A stretch of DNA of 64,000 bases from Filosporella fistucella. Its lineage: Eukaryota > Ascomycota > Leotiomycetes > Helotiales. Both the position numbers and the translations under genes were made by a program. Positions 33,750 through 45,251 of the stretch are shown one piece after another. Position 1 is the stretch's first letter, and every line of letters begins with the position of its first letter. A model generated the notes under the pieces. It saw only the letters and a program-made list of their open reading frames with translations. It was not told where the DNA came from and did no database searches. The stretch lies in the NCBI GenBank assembly GCA_030077755.1, contig JAQJZZ010000001.1, positions 1,612,001 through 1,676,000 of the forward strand, read 5' to 3'.

Positions 33750-34494
33750 TTGTACAAGATATTCTCCTGAACTTGAGTGAAGGGAAGTTAAATTAAATTC
33801 TAAACTGAAGTGTGTCGCGAGTAATGGAGGTTGCTCTTACCTCTAGAAGGCTGAGCCATATGCACCTTGGAAAAAGGGTGGGGCTCAGCCACTTCTCAGC
33901 CTCATCACATCTGATGTTTTTCACATCATAGAAGAGCAGAATGTCCAATATGATCATAGACAAGGTTCGATATTTATATTGAGAAACAAGGGAACTCCAT
34001 ACTGAAAGTCGACCAGCTTGCTTTGATTAGCATAAAATTGACAAATCATTTGTATCCCGCCTTACTGAACGAGAGGGAGTTAGATTTCCTGTCACTGAAC
34101 TAAGTGAAACTTATACAAAACACCTATCTCGTTAATCCTTTTGAAGTTCGAGTAGAACAATAGCACTCCAATGATAATTACAGGATAACATCAAGAATAT
34201 TTGGCAAGAAGAGGAGCAAAAATATATCGATCTTTGGATGGCAATGTTGAGTACGGAAATCAATTGAAAAAATACATAAATTCTTGGTATTTATGATACC
34301 GCAAACCCTGTAGCGAATATAAAAACACTTCTTACACAGTCATTCTTCCTATATGAGCGAAGCCAATATATCCATTCAGTCTATCCTAAGCGGAGATTTA
34401 CTTACTCAACGCACGAAATATAAACAAGCATATATCGATTTAAATAAAGGTTGTGAACATATGCAGGCATTTCCTTCCTCGCTTCTCCATCCCA
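33750..34494. other. AT-rich intergenic region
   Basis: About 0.75 kb, visibly AT-rich from ~33960 to 34450 with no ORF of note. It lies upstream of the HET relic and downstream of the O-methyltransferase. Nothing specific recognised. Confidence 0.6.
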
Positions 34495-35208
34495 TCACTG
34501 AGCCTTCACTGTAGCTATAATGAAACCATTGAACACTGGTGTAGGAATTGCTGGATGAGAGGCCACAGTTGGGACCATGGTGGCCATGACCCTATTATCT
34601 TTCCCGATCCTCTCCAAGATAGATTCACCTGTCGTAGCCCCCATAAGTTCATCCTTCATCATCGATACCACAACATCGTCCATGAAGATGCATCCGTTTG
34701 GCCGTGTCAACTTTACTGCCCAGTCAAAATGCTCCCAATGATCATCGAAGTCCGCATCAATGAACACCATATCAAACTGTCTGCCCTCTTCTGCCAGCTT
34801 GGGTAACACATCCAATGCTGCCCCAAGCAGTACATCCACATCCAATCCAGCTACATTCTCCAAAGCAACATCCCGATTTTTAGGATCAATCTCAATGCTG
34901 GTGACTTTGGCGCCTGATTCTGCAAGGCAGATTGCTGAGTATCCTCCAAGAGTGCCAATCTCAAGAATTGACTTTGCACCCATCATCTGGGCCAGAATGG
35001 TCATGTGTTGACCTGCTAAAGGGAGAAGACTGATGGGTGGCAAGCCTTTGGCTTCGGAATTGGCCAACGCATGGGCGAGCTTAGGATTTGGACGAACAAG
35101 AGCAGCTTTGGCCAGGCTGTCATATCGAGGAGCTTCGAGAAAGTTGTCGATGGTTACGAGTGCTTTCATCGACTCGAAATCAGGTATTTGTTTGAGGAAA
35201 TCCGTCAT
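34495..35208 (-). CDS. Class I O-methyltransferase (caffeoyl-CoA/catechol OMT type)
   Basis: Single exon, 237 residues. Motifs in order: PPISLLPLAGQHMTILAQMM (family lead-in), motif I SILEIGTLGGYSAICLAES, acidic SAM-ribose residue in VTSIEIDPKNRDVALENV, and the metal-site segment FDMVFIDADFDDHWEHFDW followed by GCIFMDDVVVS, all typical of Methyltransf_3, which uses a divalent metal to methylate catechol-type hydroxyls. Cytosolic. It is transcribed away from a Zn2Cys6 regulator gene whose start is 415 bp off, an arrangement common in small fungal secondary-metabolism or detoxification loci; whether they are linked functionally is inference. Confidence 0.92.
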   Translation of the reverse strand: MTDFLKQIPDFESMKALVTIDNFLEAPRYDSLAKAALVRPNPKLAHALANSEAKGLPPISLLPLAGQHMTILAQMMGAKSILEIGTLGGYSAICLAESGAKVTSIEIDPKNRDVALENVAGLDVDVLLGAALDVLPKLAEEGRQFDMVFIDADFDDHWEHFDWAVKLTRPNGCIFMDDVVVSMMKDELMGATTGESILERIGKDNRVMATMVPTVASHPAIPTPVFNGFIIATVKAQ

Positions 35209-35623
35209 CGTGATCTAAAGTGCAGGTTGAATTGGAAATATACTTGTTGATATTTTGGATGTTGTAGAACGAATGAATACTTTCAAGTTGTTTCTGATGC
35301 GCAGTACTTATACATATTCCAGTATGTGTTATTATTGAGTAACCCGACGGACCATTCTCATTCAACGGACAAGCGACGGATTAAGGGGGGTGAAAAGTTC
35401 CATACTGGCTTCTGCGAGCTCTGATTGGTGGACTTACGCCGGATGGAAGAAAAGACCGACACTCTTCTTTCGAAGCGACAACGTCGAGTTAATAAAGCCG
35501 CCGCACGTCCGTCCCTCTCGAATCTCCATCTGTTTTATTTCTTTACGCCGTGTCATTCCTGGATGTATCACGTATCTCTCGGGATACTCATATTTCAGAA
35601 CGTCCGCCAACAAACGCGACAGT
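35209..35623. promoter_or_regulatory. Bidirectional promoter region (OMT / Zn2Cys6 gene)
   Basis: The 415 bases between two divergent ATGs. No clear CGG-N-CCG Zn2Cys6 site with matching spacing is obvious by eye. It probably holds both promoters; the right half is open in frame with the regulator but lacks an ATG that would be preferred over 35624. Confidence 0.45.
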
Positions 35624-37268
35624 ATGTCCGAGCAAGCTCGACAGGTCCGGAAACGCAGGAGACCGGCATTTTCTTGTCTAGAGTGTCGGCAGCGCAAAAT
35701 CAAGTGTGATCGGACATGCCCGTGCAACCATTGTCAACATTTTGGCACTTCTTGCGTATTTGCCAATGGGATTCCACCTCTGAATCGTGTCGGAACAGCA
35801 GAAGGTCTTCCGCCGCTTAAACCTGCTACGACCCCAGCTACTTCTGGTGCTGGCTTTCCGCAAGACAGCTCCTCCAAAGTAATTCGCAGTGGTCCTAACA
35901 GCATATTTCCACGTCCAACTCAGGGGATAGTAAGCTCCCAAAATGACGAAAGTAGTGACTCCCCAAGGGTTCGCGAGCTACTCGAAAAGGTGGAAGTACT
36001 CGAGCAATTATTATCAAGTAGACCACACGTGGATCGTGATGCCAGTGAAACTCGGAATGAAAAGACCAAACCAGCTAAAACACATTCCAAAGGTGTATTT
36101 TCGAAGACGAGATATTTCGGTCCAAGTCATTGGATGAGCGCAGTCTGCTTGGTGGGTCATTGCTCAATTGCTAAATGCCCAAAACTATACTGCTGTGGAC
36201 TCTGGAATGAAGCCTTCGATTGCTCCAGATGATTTCGATACTGAGGCCCCGGCAAATATCAACGATGAAGAGATTGATGAAAACATAACCTCTTTACCCG
36301 TCTCGAAACCAATGGATACATTTACCCAAACCTCAATACAGATCATTCTTGTGTCTTCTGTGAGAAGAAGACTCGAAATACTTCAAATCTGTCACAACCT
36401 CGGTTCTGAACCCGATTATGACGACGTCTCGAGACTGGGTGAAGCTATGATTGAGAAATGCAGAGAGAGTGGGGCACTGATGAAACAGTATAAGAGCGAG
36501 GGAAATGTATTAAGTCCAACGCAACTCCAGGTATGATTTGATCTGTTGTTTTTCGAGCCGCTCTAACATAGGAAGTGCAATATGCTAGATATTTACCTTC
36601 GTCGCTTCATTCTTACTCTTTACTTTCTCTTTGCAACTAAAACACAAGATGATCCAAGACATTACTTCGCCAGGAAAAAATGCGTCGACGCGGCCGTAAC
36701 AATGGTCAACTATTGCAGCAACGAAAATGGGGTTAAACAATCACTTGATGATTTTCCATATGATGATTATACCTGTTTGAAAACAAGGTCTGCAGGATTT
36801 TTCGAGGTTGCATACGTTCACAGTGCAATCGTCATATTCTTCGAGCTAGTCAACCAGCTTAAAGAGCAAGCCTCGTTTATCGACCAGAGCAAGGTGTTTC
36901 GGCAACCTCTAAAAGACCTACTCAATGACGCTCTTGATCTGCTCGCTGCTCGAATCGCGATTGCTGAGAACAATGCGAAAGGATATCTTCTATTCTCGGC
37001 TGCTTTAGGTCAAATCGAGGCTCTTGAATCGGGGGTCAATGCAACACAGGGCGCCATGGGACGCGCAGGAAAAGCATCTGAGGTCTGCCTTCGACTGTTG
37101 GCTGCGAAATCGCCACTTGAGCCGGAATTTGAGGAGCTCAGTGTACAGCAAAATGAATTTGGAAATCAAGATTGGAGTCTGGACTTTGTCATGCCGGATG
37201 CATGGCTTTTCTCGGGCTGGAATGGTGAGCAGTTTGAAGGAGATTTGAGTCATCTGACTGGCGCATGA
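35624..37268 (+). pseudogene. Zn2Cys6 transcription factor with internal deletion
   Basis: The N-terminus is a full binuclear zinc cluster: CLECRQRKIKCDRTCPCNHC and then C, spacing C-x2-C-x6-C-x5-C-x2-C-x6-C. A coiled-coil-like dimerisation stretch (VRELLEKVEVLEQLLSS) and TRYFGPSHWM follow. Normally ~150-200 residues of regulatory domain come next, but here the frame shifts at ~36140 and the next recognisable family text is SAWWVIAQLLNAQN, then DDFDTEAPANINDEEID, i.e. the WW and FDT.PLNIND-like blocks from the middle of the fungal_trans domain. The rest (intron 36531-36575, acceptor AAG) is open to the stop at 37266-37268. Only a weak GTCATT donor at ~36156 to CAG at ~36227 would bridge the frames. 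Likely a defective regulator of the adjacent OMT or of a lost cluster. Confidence 0.7.
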
Positions 37269-38178
37269 TATATCTAGCCTGAGGGGGCAATTGATGAGAT
37301 TTTATAAAAAGAAATTTGATCAATAATCGCAAACAACTTTTCATCGAGCTTGTTTGATACCGAGCAATAAACACTACTGCAAGTTTACCATTCGTTTCCA
37401 AAGAACTGACTACTGAGCACTGGTGAAGTTTTCACTACAGGGGCGGTTTCAAGACATATATTTATCTCACCCGCCCTCTATTCTTTTGATATGCTAGGTT
37501 CATGTCGAGAGATCCTGCCAGATTTCTATCAAAAGTATAATTGCGTTCACCACAAATTGAGGAATGCATGTACAAGAGGCCGTTGTGGCCAGGCCACAAG
37601 AATATTCTGTTCTTTTGGTAAAGGATAGTGAAACGACAGGCTGTAGATTTAGCGTGTAAATCCCACACCCACAGCCCACGGCCCAGTGGCTTTAGCGGTC
37701 ACAGCAAACGGTCCACAGGACGCCTGCCCTGTGCTTCCAGCGTAACACAGCTTATTGTTTTATTGTGTGGGGCCTATTACTCACAGGCTACATAGCCTAT
37801 ACTGCCAGCGTCAACCACCTACCATCCACCGCGGCCGAACACCTTTCTTCTAGCGTATGTACTCTGTCCTTGCAGCTTGGAGTGTATTACAGGCTGCACA
37901 TCTAGCATGGCCACCCACCACCCACAGCTGTCGAACTCTTCATTTTCAGCATGCATACCCAGGCTCCACACGCTGGAGGCACAAGCAATACACACTATTC
38001 TAGTGAGGAAAAAAAGTAGTCAGGCAGGGTGGTCAAAACCACCCGCCGCCTGAAGTTCTTCAACTCGGTTCTGCCCAGTGTTATACATTCCACACAAAAG
38101 CTTCACGTATCAGCAACCTCAACACAACAACAATCCCATTTCCATCTGCAACTCTCAAGATCCAGCTCTCCAAAAGGC
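37269..38178. other. Intergenic, GC-richer block of unknown nature
   Basis: About 0.9 kb. The stretch 37650-38000 is noticeably richer in C and G (CCACC and CAGC-type words) than surrounding intergenic DNA, with no ORF or terminal repeats seen. The forward ORF at 38029-38259 is an artefact that runs through the antisense of the tRNA gene. Confidence 0.5.
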
Positions 38179-38183
38179 AAAAA
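38179..38183 (-). terminator. Pol III T5 terminator
   Basis: A run of five T on the minus strand, 35-39 bases beyond the tRNA-Ala 3' end, is the first T-run of at least four downstream and so the likely RNA polymerase III stop. Confidence 0.5.
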
Positions 38184-38196
38184 GATAGGTATAACA

Positions 38197-38211
38197 GGGG
38201 ATTTGAACCCC
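38197..38211 (-). other. Extra tRNA-like T-arm in the tRNA-Ala trailer
   Basis: On the minus strand GGGGTTCAAATCCCC, a perfect T-arm with B-box sequence, lies 7 bases past the tRNA-Ala end and before the T5 terminator. There is no room for a full second tRNA, so it looks like the 3' remnant of one fused to the Ala gene's trailer. Confidence 0.55.
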
Positions 38212-38217
38212 CTCTTC

Positions 38218-38289
38218 TGGACTTGCAGGGAATCGAACCCTGGACCACTCCCATGCTAAGGGAGTATTATACCACTAAACCACAAGCCC
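38218..38289 (-). tRNA. tRNA-Ala (AGC)
   Basis: Minus-strand cloverleaf of 72 bases: acceptor GGGCTTG pairs with CAAGTCC (one G-U) plus discriminator A; D-arm region TGGTTTAGTGGTATAAT doubles as the A box; the anticodon stem CTCCC/GGGAG closes the loop TTAGCAT with anticodon AGC; the T-arm is CAGGGTTCGATTCCCTG containing the B box GGTTCGATTCC. No intron. The sequence closely resembles the tRNA-Ala(AGC) I remember from filamentous ascomycetes. Confidence 0.95.
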
Positions 38290-39724
38290 TGCCTGGAGAC
38301 TCTCTCGTCCTCCTTGGTTGGGAGTGTCGAGCTTGTTTGAATTTAACAAGCCGTTTTGAAAGGTTGCAGGTGGATATGTTGTGTCAGGATGGCAGAGTTT
38401 GATGTGGGGTTGAAAAAAACCAGTGGAAAAGTCGGTGAGAAAAGCCGAGTTCAGGGGTGGATGTGGAAGGGTCAGGATGCGATGTAAAGATTCTAATTTA
38501 GCCGATAAGGAAGTTCTGCCAATAGATTGGATGTGGTTGAAGAAAAGGTGGCATAGGCTGTGGCTTGAGTAAGTCAAAGTGTTGGAATAGGATTGCACTA
38601 AGTGGACCGAACATTTAGTTTCGTGCTACCGAATGAGAAGTCCAATTCACACCGAAGCATGGGGATTATTCGTTGAGGCGTGAGATACTGCAATTCAATG
38701 TATACGCATGGATTGAAAACCAGAGAGAGTTTTGAAGAGGATATCGTCTTCTAGATGTTAACAATTGCTTTTGGAAATGGTTATGATTTTCTCTCGAAAA
38801 TTATTCTCACGTGCCTTAACTCCAGTTGCGAAATTGCGAAAATAGGTTACTCCGTAGCTTATGATTACACTTCCAAATTTGTTTACAATATATAAAATTA
38901 TTCAGACGAGCAGTCGGTGATTAGTTTAACCTCTATCAATTAGATGAAGATTCATATCTATTTGCTGTGAATAGAATTCTATACAATGATTGAAAACTGT
39001 CTTTGTTTTCTAGGTTTCTGAGAAGAAGTACATCTATTATATCATAGTAGCATTCTCCTCAACGGTTCCATCCATTCTATGGAAGACCTCAAAGCCTTCA
39101 ATTCAACCCTACAATTTTTATTACAAGTCCCGTTTACGAGTACTGCGAGCATAAGATGCGATGTAATGGTTGACTGCAGGTATGGTGGGGTGTTATTGTG
39201 TGCCTCATAATGCCTTTAGATTGGCGACTCAAGCCCCTGAAATTAAGCGACCGTGGAGTATTCACCCCGCTTGACGCAACTGAAAATATTCACGTCAATT
39301 CGAAGTATATTTAGTTTCGTCCATAAGTGCAATAAGAGAGTGTGATTGGCTGCTATGCTAATGCCATGATGTGAGGGATGATTTCGGTCGTTGATCTTAC
39401 GAGGTAGATTCCAAAAGATATTAATTCGGACGCCCTCGATGACTTGCTGGTCAATACATTTTTGCACCTCTTCCTTCCTAAAGAAAACTCCAGAAACTCC
39501 ATCTATAATGAATATACACAATGGCTGGCACAACAACTGCGTCGAATTTAATGAACGCCCCAAACAATCAGGGGTGATAGGTAATGTCAGGTATTAATAT
39601 AATCTGTATTGCTCTCAAGCTAAGTGGTATAAAGAGGAGAATCAGCTCCATCATGGTATTTCCAACGCGAATCCCGGGCTCCCAAATCCCCCGAATCGAA
39701 TCCCAAAACGCCATATCCTAAATC
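38290..39724. other. Intergenic, no gene supported
   Basis: About 1.4 kb. Reverse ORFs at 38275-38598 and 39243-39563 show no motif or splice partner. Sequence from 38640 to 39240 is AT-rich. Confidence 0.55.
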
Positions 39725-40381
39725 TCATGCAGACACCTGTACAACCGCAATCCTAGGGCCTTCTTGACCCATTTTCCGAGGTATTTCCCATACATTGTCG
39801 ACACCAGGTGCAACCCCGCCATGACAGGGACATCCTGCAACCTTTTTATACATCCCCATCAATTCCTCGTCTGCTTCTCCCTCGCATATCAGTTTAAGTT
39901 CGTCGTCACTCGGCCTCAAAGGCGGGGTATCTGGTTCTTCCTCATCCGAACTACTGCTCTCATCCTCAATCATCTGTGGTGGTTTCGCAGATCCAGATTC
40001 GAATCGTCGTAATGATAAGCTATCATCCTCTTCATCGTCCTCCTCAATATCATCATCTTCATCATCTTCTATTGCTTCGGCATCGGGTAGCCTATTTGTA
40101 GGAGGAGGACTTCGTTTGCGTTCGGTAGATTGAGGCGCTGGTTTATTGCTGTTGAAACTGACTCTCCTTTCCCTCCTGGGTGGTTCTCTTGCTTCCATGC
40201 TATCCATATCCTCTTCATCGGAACTGCTGTCTGTTTCGATTTCTGCAATGCGTAACCGGATCTTATCCAGTGTGAAAGCATGCCCGAGTATAAATCTGAG
40301 ATTGCGATCTGGCCGATCGGCTGCCAATTGAAGTTTGCAGCGGGCCGTGTGGGCGAGGGAATATGTTTCTTGTGCTGACAT
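39725..40381 (-). CDS. Conserved acidic ascomycete protein
   Basis: Single exon, 218 residues from ATG 40381. The N-terminus TYSLAHTARCKLQLAADRPD, then NLRFILGHAFTLDKI, matches a small fungal protein family I remember only as hypothetical (conserved helix of ~45 residues). The middle is a long Asp/Glu/Ser run with DSSSDEEDMDSM and EDDEDDDIEEDDEEDD, good casein-kinase-2 sites, and an RRERRVSFN patch. The C-terminus (CEGEADEELMGMYKKVAGCP) is conserved-looking. No signal peptide or membrane span; the acidic tracts suggest a nuclear or chromatin/ribosome-biogenesis protein, but that is a guess. Confidence 0.8.
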   Translation of the reverse strand: MSAQETYSLAHTARCKLQLAADRPDRNLRFILGHAFTLDKIRLRIAEIETDSSSDEEDMDSMEAREPPRRERRVSFNSNKPAPQSTERKRSPPPTNRLPDAEAIEDDEDDDIEEDDEEDDSLSLRRFESGSAKPPQMIEDESSSSDEEEPDTPPLRPSDDELKLICEGEADEELMGMYKKVAGCPCHGGVAPGVDNVWEIPRKMGQEGPRIAVVQVSA

Positions 40382-42679
40382 TTTGAGGATTTTTTTGATG
40401 TGTACTTGATTGTCCCACGGATGGGGACAGAATAGGAATATATGGAACCAGATGGTGATAAAACGCGGCAACACGTTATCAATCAACGGATTTAGCGTAG
40501 AGTCATGCTGATTGCGGGGTTGTCAGAATACGTATGTAAGAAAAATAGTGGGGTTCTTTTTAAGCATTTTTCATAGGATTGATTACTCACACGCCGGCAT
40601 GCCCAATAGAAAGTGCATAAAAACGGCACCTTATTAATCTTGCTGACAATTTATAAGGGGCACGTCTGGACCATTAGGAATTCGCAACCTTAAATTTCTT
40701 AAAGCCGTCGACTCGCAATGGCGCAACCGCTGATTTGCACGTCAGCTTATGAATCAATAAGCCCGACAAATGAACCAGACACCCGCATGGCTTTCTTGTA
40801 CGGAATTAAAAGTCTTTCGGAGTAATCGTTCGTGGTTATAAGAAAAGCGTTCAAAGCCCCGAACCATCACACGCCAGCCGGTCCTATCGGATATAGAGGC
40901 ATAACGCGGTCATAAGTCGACGGCACCCATCGCAAAAAGAGTTTATCTAGACTTAAAGCAACAGTGGCTTTGCAGAAACTATTGTATCTCCGAGCGAGTG
41001 TTTGGATTCGGCATCTTACTCTATCCCTTCCCGTGTTCCTGCTAAAACATCAATTCTCTTCTCAACTAATACTATTTAGCTTCGTTGCCGCGTTTTTCAT
41101 TCTTTTCGTCATCTTGTTACGCACTCTTGACTTGCTCTCAGATGCTCACTTGTGCCTCCTCGGGATGATTGTTTTCAGTCAAAAGTCTGCGGGATATAAT
41201 CATACACGTATAAAAAATGCAAATTAAATAGGTCATTGAACTGCTCACAAAGTTTTGCACTACTTGGCTTTTTTCAGGTTACTTCGTTTGGTTGCTTCAT
41301 CATTTTTTGGTTTGACCACGCCGAACAACAATTCTACTCCAACCTTCAGTTTAGAAAGCTCCAGTATCTACGTTTCAACCTCCTCTATCACAGATTACTC
41401 TCCTTAGAATATGCATACGGATAACCCCAATTTAAACTGACACAGACGGTCAGCTGACCTGCAATCTACACATGTAGTGGCGCAAACGAAGCAAACATAC
41501 TAGTTCGATAACGAATCCTTATTTTGTTTCGATGGAGTATAATATTATGCTTTTGCACAGGCATACTTTGTGATTAGATACTACGTATACCGTCTTCTCT
41601 ATTTTATCCAATGACAACCTTTATTCGGGCAATAATCATGACTGTACGAATACCTATCAACTGCCAAGTTCCAAGGCGAGCATATTCCGAGCTTCCGACT
41701 CCTCACATCACAAATACCAAGCCTTTCACCGTCCCCCGCACGTCGTGGCCAAGTAATTGCTGGGCTCACTCAGAATGCCAATTCCTTATGCCACGATGAG
41801 ATGTTGGAGATGACGGGAAATCCGAAGGTCGCGTGGCTGTCGATTCTGCCAATTTATAATGCATTCGCGGATCTCGCTCAGCATTTGGATTGCCAACCTT
41901 TTCCGGTCTGGGGCACCGAGATAGGCTATGCCGTATCGTCATCCATCAGTATACTCATTGATACCGGCTATAAACACTACATATCCCAAGTCTTACCAAG
42001 TCATCATTTTCCGCCGTTGATAACCTAGCCTTCCTGATCCAGTGGAATTTCTCTTGGTGGGGATTCATCAAGGCAAAGAGTGAATACCAAGTACAGCCGT
42101 GAGATGATTTCATACTCTCATATGTTTAATCTTATCAAAGGACCTTGGGTTGTGCGTGGAACAGTGGACTCGCTAGGCTGGTATATTTTGATTTGGAAGG
42201 TCCAAGTGGTCACCAAGAGAACATGATCCTTGGGATGTTCCTCTCTTTGATTTCATCGTATTTAATTCGTCTACTACTGCGATATGAGATTTCCCCAAGG
42301 TCTCTGACATGGGATTAACTACGTATGACCAGAACTCTGGAAATATGTCGAGCATCCCCACACGAGTATGTATATCTTGACAAAGATCCGAAAGTTTGGA
42401 AAGCTTCCCAGTAACCTTTGCCAGCCAATCTCACTTGGTCGAATCTGTCATTGAGCTCCATAGCATATTAAGTCTAATAACCTTCATCTACTACCTACAA
42501 TTGCGCCAGTCTCCCATATTCGTCCATTGCGACAAAACAGCCTCAAACACATCGCCACAGCAGTCTGTGAAATGCCACTAAGCTAACACGAAGAATACAC
42601 CCGAGCAATATTCTGAATCTTAAAGGCCTCCCCGTGACAACGAACACATTCTATCAGCACTATACACGAAAGGAGCGCC
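40382..42679. other. Long divergent intergenic region
   Basis: About 2.3 kb between the acidic-protein gene and the SNF transporter gene. Several 60-90-codon ORFs (40964-41227, 41236-41424, 41801-42028) are forward but unlinked and motif-free. No tRNA, repeat or mobile element recognised. Confidence 0.5.
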
Positions 42680-44807
42680 ATGAATTCCATTAAACGAATC
42701 ACGAAATTTATTCTTCCCGACTCCAAGAAAGGAGAAGATGGGAGAGATCAATGGGGATCTCGTACCTCATTTGTTCTCGCAGCAATGGGAGGTGCTGTCG
42801 GCCTTGGCAACCTCCTTCGCTATCCCTCAGTCGTTTTCAACAATAATGGACTGCAATGGTTTCTTCCATATCTTATCGCACTATTCTTCTTAGGAATTCC
42901 AGTTCTCCTGCTCGAAATCTCCATCGGTCAAGCATATCGAGGAGGACCTATCATTGCTTTCGATCATATCAGCAAACGGGTCAAGGGAGTTGGTCTCTCG
43001 GTAATTTTCAACGGTTATGTCGTTGTGACATATTACGTACCGATCCTCTGCTTCATCATGAATTACTTCCGAAATTCGTTCACTTCGCCACTACCTTGGA
43101 CCGGCCGTGGTTCTGAATTTTATATGGATGATGTTGTTGCCAATCCCGATCCGATCCCTGGAAGCTTCAACGATGACGGGAGCGTAGCAAGTTATGTTTC
43201 TTATCCTGGAACTGGTTTAGTTGGGGAGACCGCCGGATGGGCAGCCTTTGTCTGGTTTCTCGTGTGGCTATGTATGTTCAAGGGCGTTGGGCTTACTGGG
43301 AGAGTCGTATATATCACAATGGGGCTCCCGATTGTGACGATCATTATCCTCATTGGCCGTGCTGGATCACTTCCAAACGCGATTGATGGCATCAAACTCT
43401 ATATGGGCGTGTGGCATAGCGAAAAATTAGCCGCACCAGTCATTTGGCAAGAGGCACTTGGTCAGATCTTCTTCTCTATCGGTGTCGGCTTCGGATATTT
43501 CACTTCTTATGCATCATACAACAACGAGTACTCAAACGCTGTTCAGGACTGCCTCATTATCGGTATCAGCAATTCTGCCGTTGAGGTATTTGGAGCTTTT
43601 GCCGTGTTTGGGGTCGTCGGCTTTCTAGGTCTCGTTCCGAATCCTGAGACGAGACTCAGTACGTTCACCGTTGGCTTCCTCACTTACCCTGAAGCGGTTG
43701 TCGAGATGCCCGGGTCCAACTTTTGGGCCATCTTGTTCTTCACCACTCTCATGTTCCTGGGCATTAGCTCGAGTTTCGCCTTGTTGGAATCGATCGTTAC
43801 TATGATCTCGGATTCTGACTTTGGAAAGAAGATATCACGGCCTATACTCAGCACAGTTATTGTACTGATCTCTTTCCTCTTGTCACTCATCTATTGTACA
43901 GAGTTTGGGTTCTACCTCCTGGATGCTGTCGACACCTGGATCAACTATCTCGCCTTGTTCTTTGTTGTCTGGTGTGAATGTGCTTGTGCAACCTCGGTGT
44001 ATCGTTACAAAGATGTGATCAATCAAGTTGGTATCCCAGCTTTTGCCATCTACAATATTGGCTACGTTGGTTCTCAGGTTTTCGGTCTCGCTGTTGCTCA
44101 TGGAACAAACATTCCTGCAGCTGGAGCAGGGTTCGCTTTTGGACTTTTCTTCCTCTGCGCTATTGTTGCTATTTTCCTGGCAAAGACCCCTGACTGTATT
44201 GCCCCGCGATTCTGGGGTAATAGTGTGCTTTTATCCAAGGCATGGTGGTTAGCCTTCTACTCTGTAAGAATCTTTGCAATATTTTCCCTTTTCATTAGTA
44301 TCAGAACCAAGCTCACCTTAACCGCAGGGCAATCAACTCACCCGTGATCTCAACGTTCATGTCGCGACGGGCAAAAACTGGCGTATCCCGCCTTTCTGGG
44401 CCGTGGTATTACGCTACATCACCTGTCCCATCCTCGCCATCGTTTTCTCCTTCGCTTACCCAAGTTTCTACGACTTGCGTAACGATCCTCTTCACATTTT
44501 CGGCTTTACGATAGCACATCTTGTGATGTTCTTCACAGCCTTCGTCTTCATTCTTCCTCGCTCGCTTGATATTTTCGTCCCTGCCACCCAAAAAGCACGC
44601 CGCGCGGACGAAACCATCCCGGGTGTTACTCTTGGCATTACAGAAGGAAGAAACATGATGTTGGAGCAAGGTCAATATGATATGACCAGGCAGAGAACTA
44701 CTTATAGTGGGGAAGAAGATTTCACGCACGATATTGGGCCTGAAAAGGAAGTTCGTCGGGAGCAGAATGGGAACTTGGGGAAGAAAATTGATTCTGAGAG
44801 GTATTGA
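42680..44807 (+). CDS. SNF-family sodium:neurotransmitter-type symporter
   Basis: Exons 42680-44263 and 44328-44807 (64-nt intron) give 687 residues with about 12 membrane spans. After DQWGSRTSFVLAAMGGAVGL comes GNLLRYPSVVFNNNGLQWFL, the fungal version of the broken TM1 (GxVGLGNxWRFP) that binds Na+ and substrate. TM3 (FNGYVVVTYYVPILCFIMNY), TM6 (LGQIFFSIGVGFGYFTSYAS), TM8 (LFFTTLMFLGISSSFALLES) also have family signatures: the Ser-rich TM6 and TM8 Na+ sites are intact. A hydrophilic cytosolic tail of ~100 residues ends the chain. Function: plasma-membrane Na+-coupled amino-acid or related amine uptake; substrate not predictable. SNF proteins are uncommon in fungi. Confidence 0.93.
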
Positions 44808-45251
44808 AAACGAAGGCAGTGGTAAGCTGTCCTCATTTTTGCCGAGGGTGATTGATCATGTTGGATAACAGGTGGGGCTAGCTAAGGAAGGCACGAAATG
44901 CGTGCTTGGTGTGAATATTTGTGCTCGACCGAATGAAGTTGTAGTTTATACAAGCATTCCTTACCAAGGCCAACACGGATAATCTTGAGGTTGAGATCAA
45001 AAGTATCACCATTCAGTAGTCAATTGAATCTGCATTTGACCGGTAAGAATTGTGCGCAGTACCTATATGCTGTGAAACGTACTTTTGGATGTCGATCTAG
45101 AAACTTGAAATTTGTTACCACGACCTCACTTTTACTGTACTTTCATCTGCCTCTTCCTTTAATTTCCACCGGTATGGATCTTTTCCATAACCCCACTGAT
45201 TCCACCATATTGAGCCAGTATATCATCCTATCACAAGTCATCACCACTTCT
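44808..45251. other. Convergent intergenic region
   Basis: Lies between the 3' ends of the SNF transporter and AYR1-like SDR genes. The forward ORF at 44985-45479 runs antisense into the SDR's last exon and is rejected. Nothing else seen. Confidence 0.6.

Noticed and set aside
37650..38000. GC-richer block considered as a transposon fragment
   Set aside because: No terminal repeats, target duplication or coding remnant could be seen.
38029..38259. 76-codon forward ORF ending ESNPGPLPC
   Set aside because: Its 3' part is the antisense of the tRNA-Ala gene; this peptide is a known type of tRNA translation artefact.
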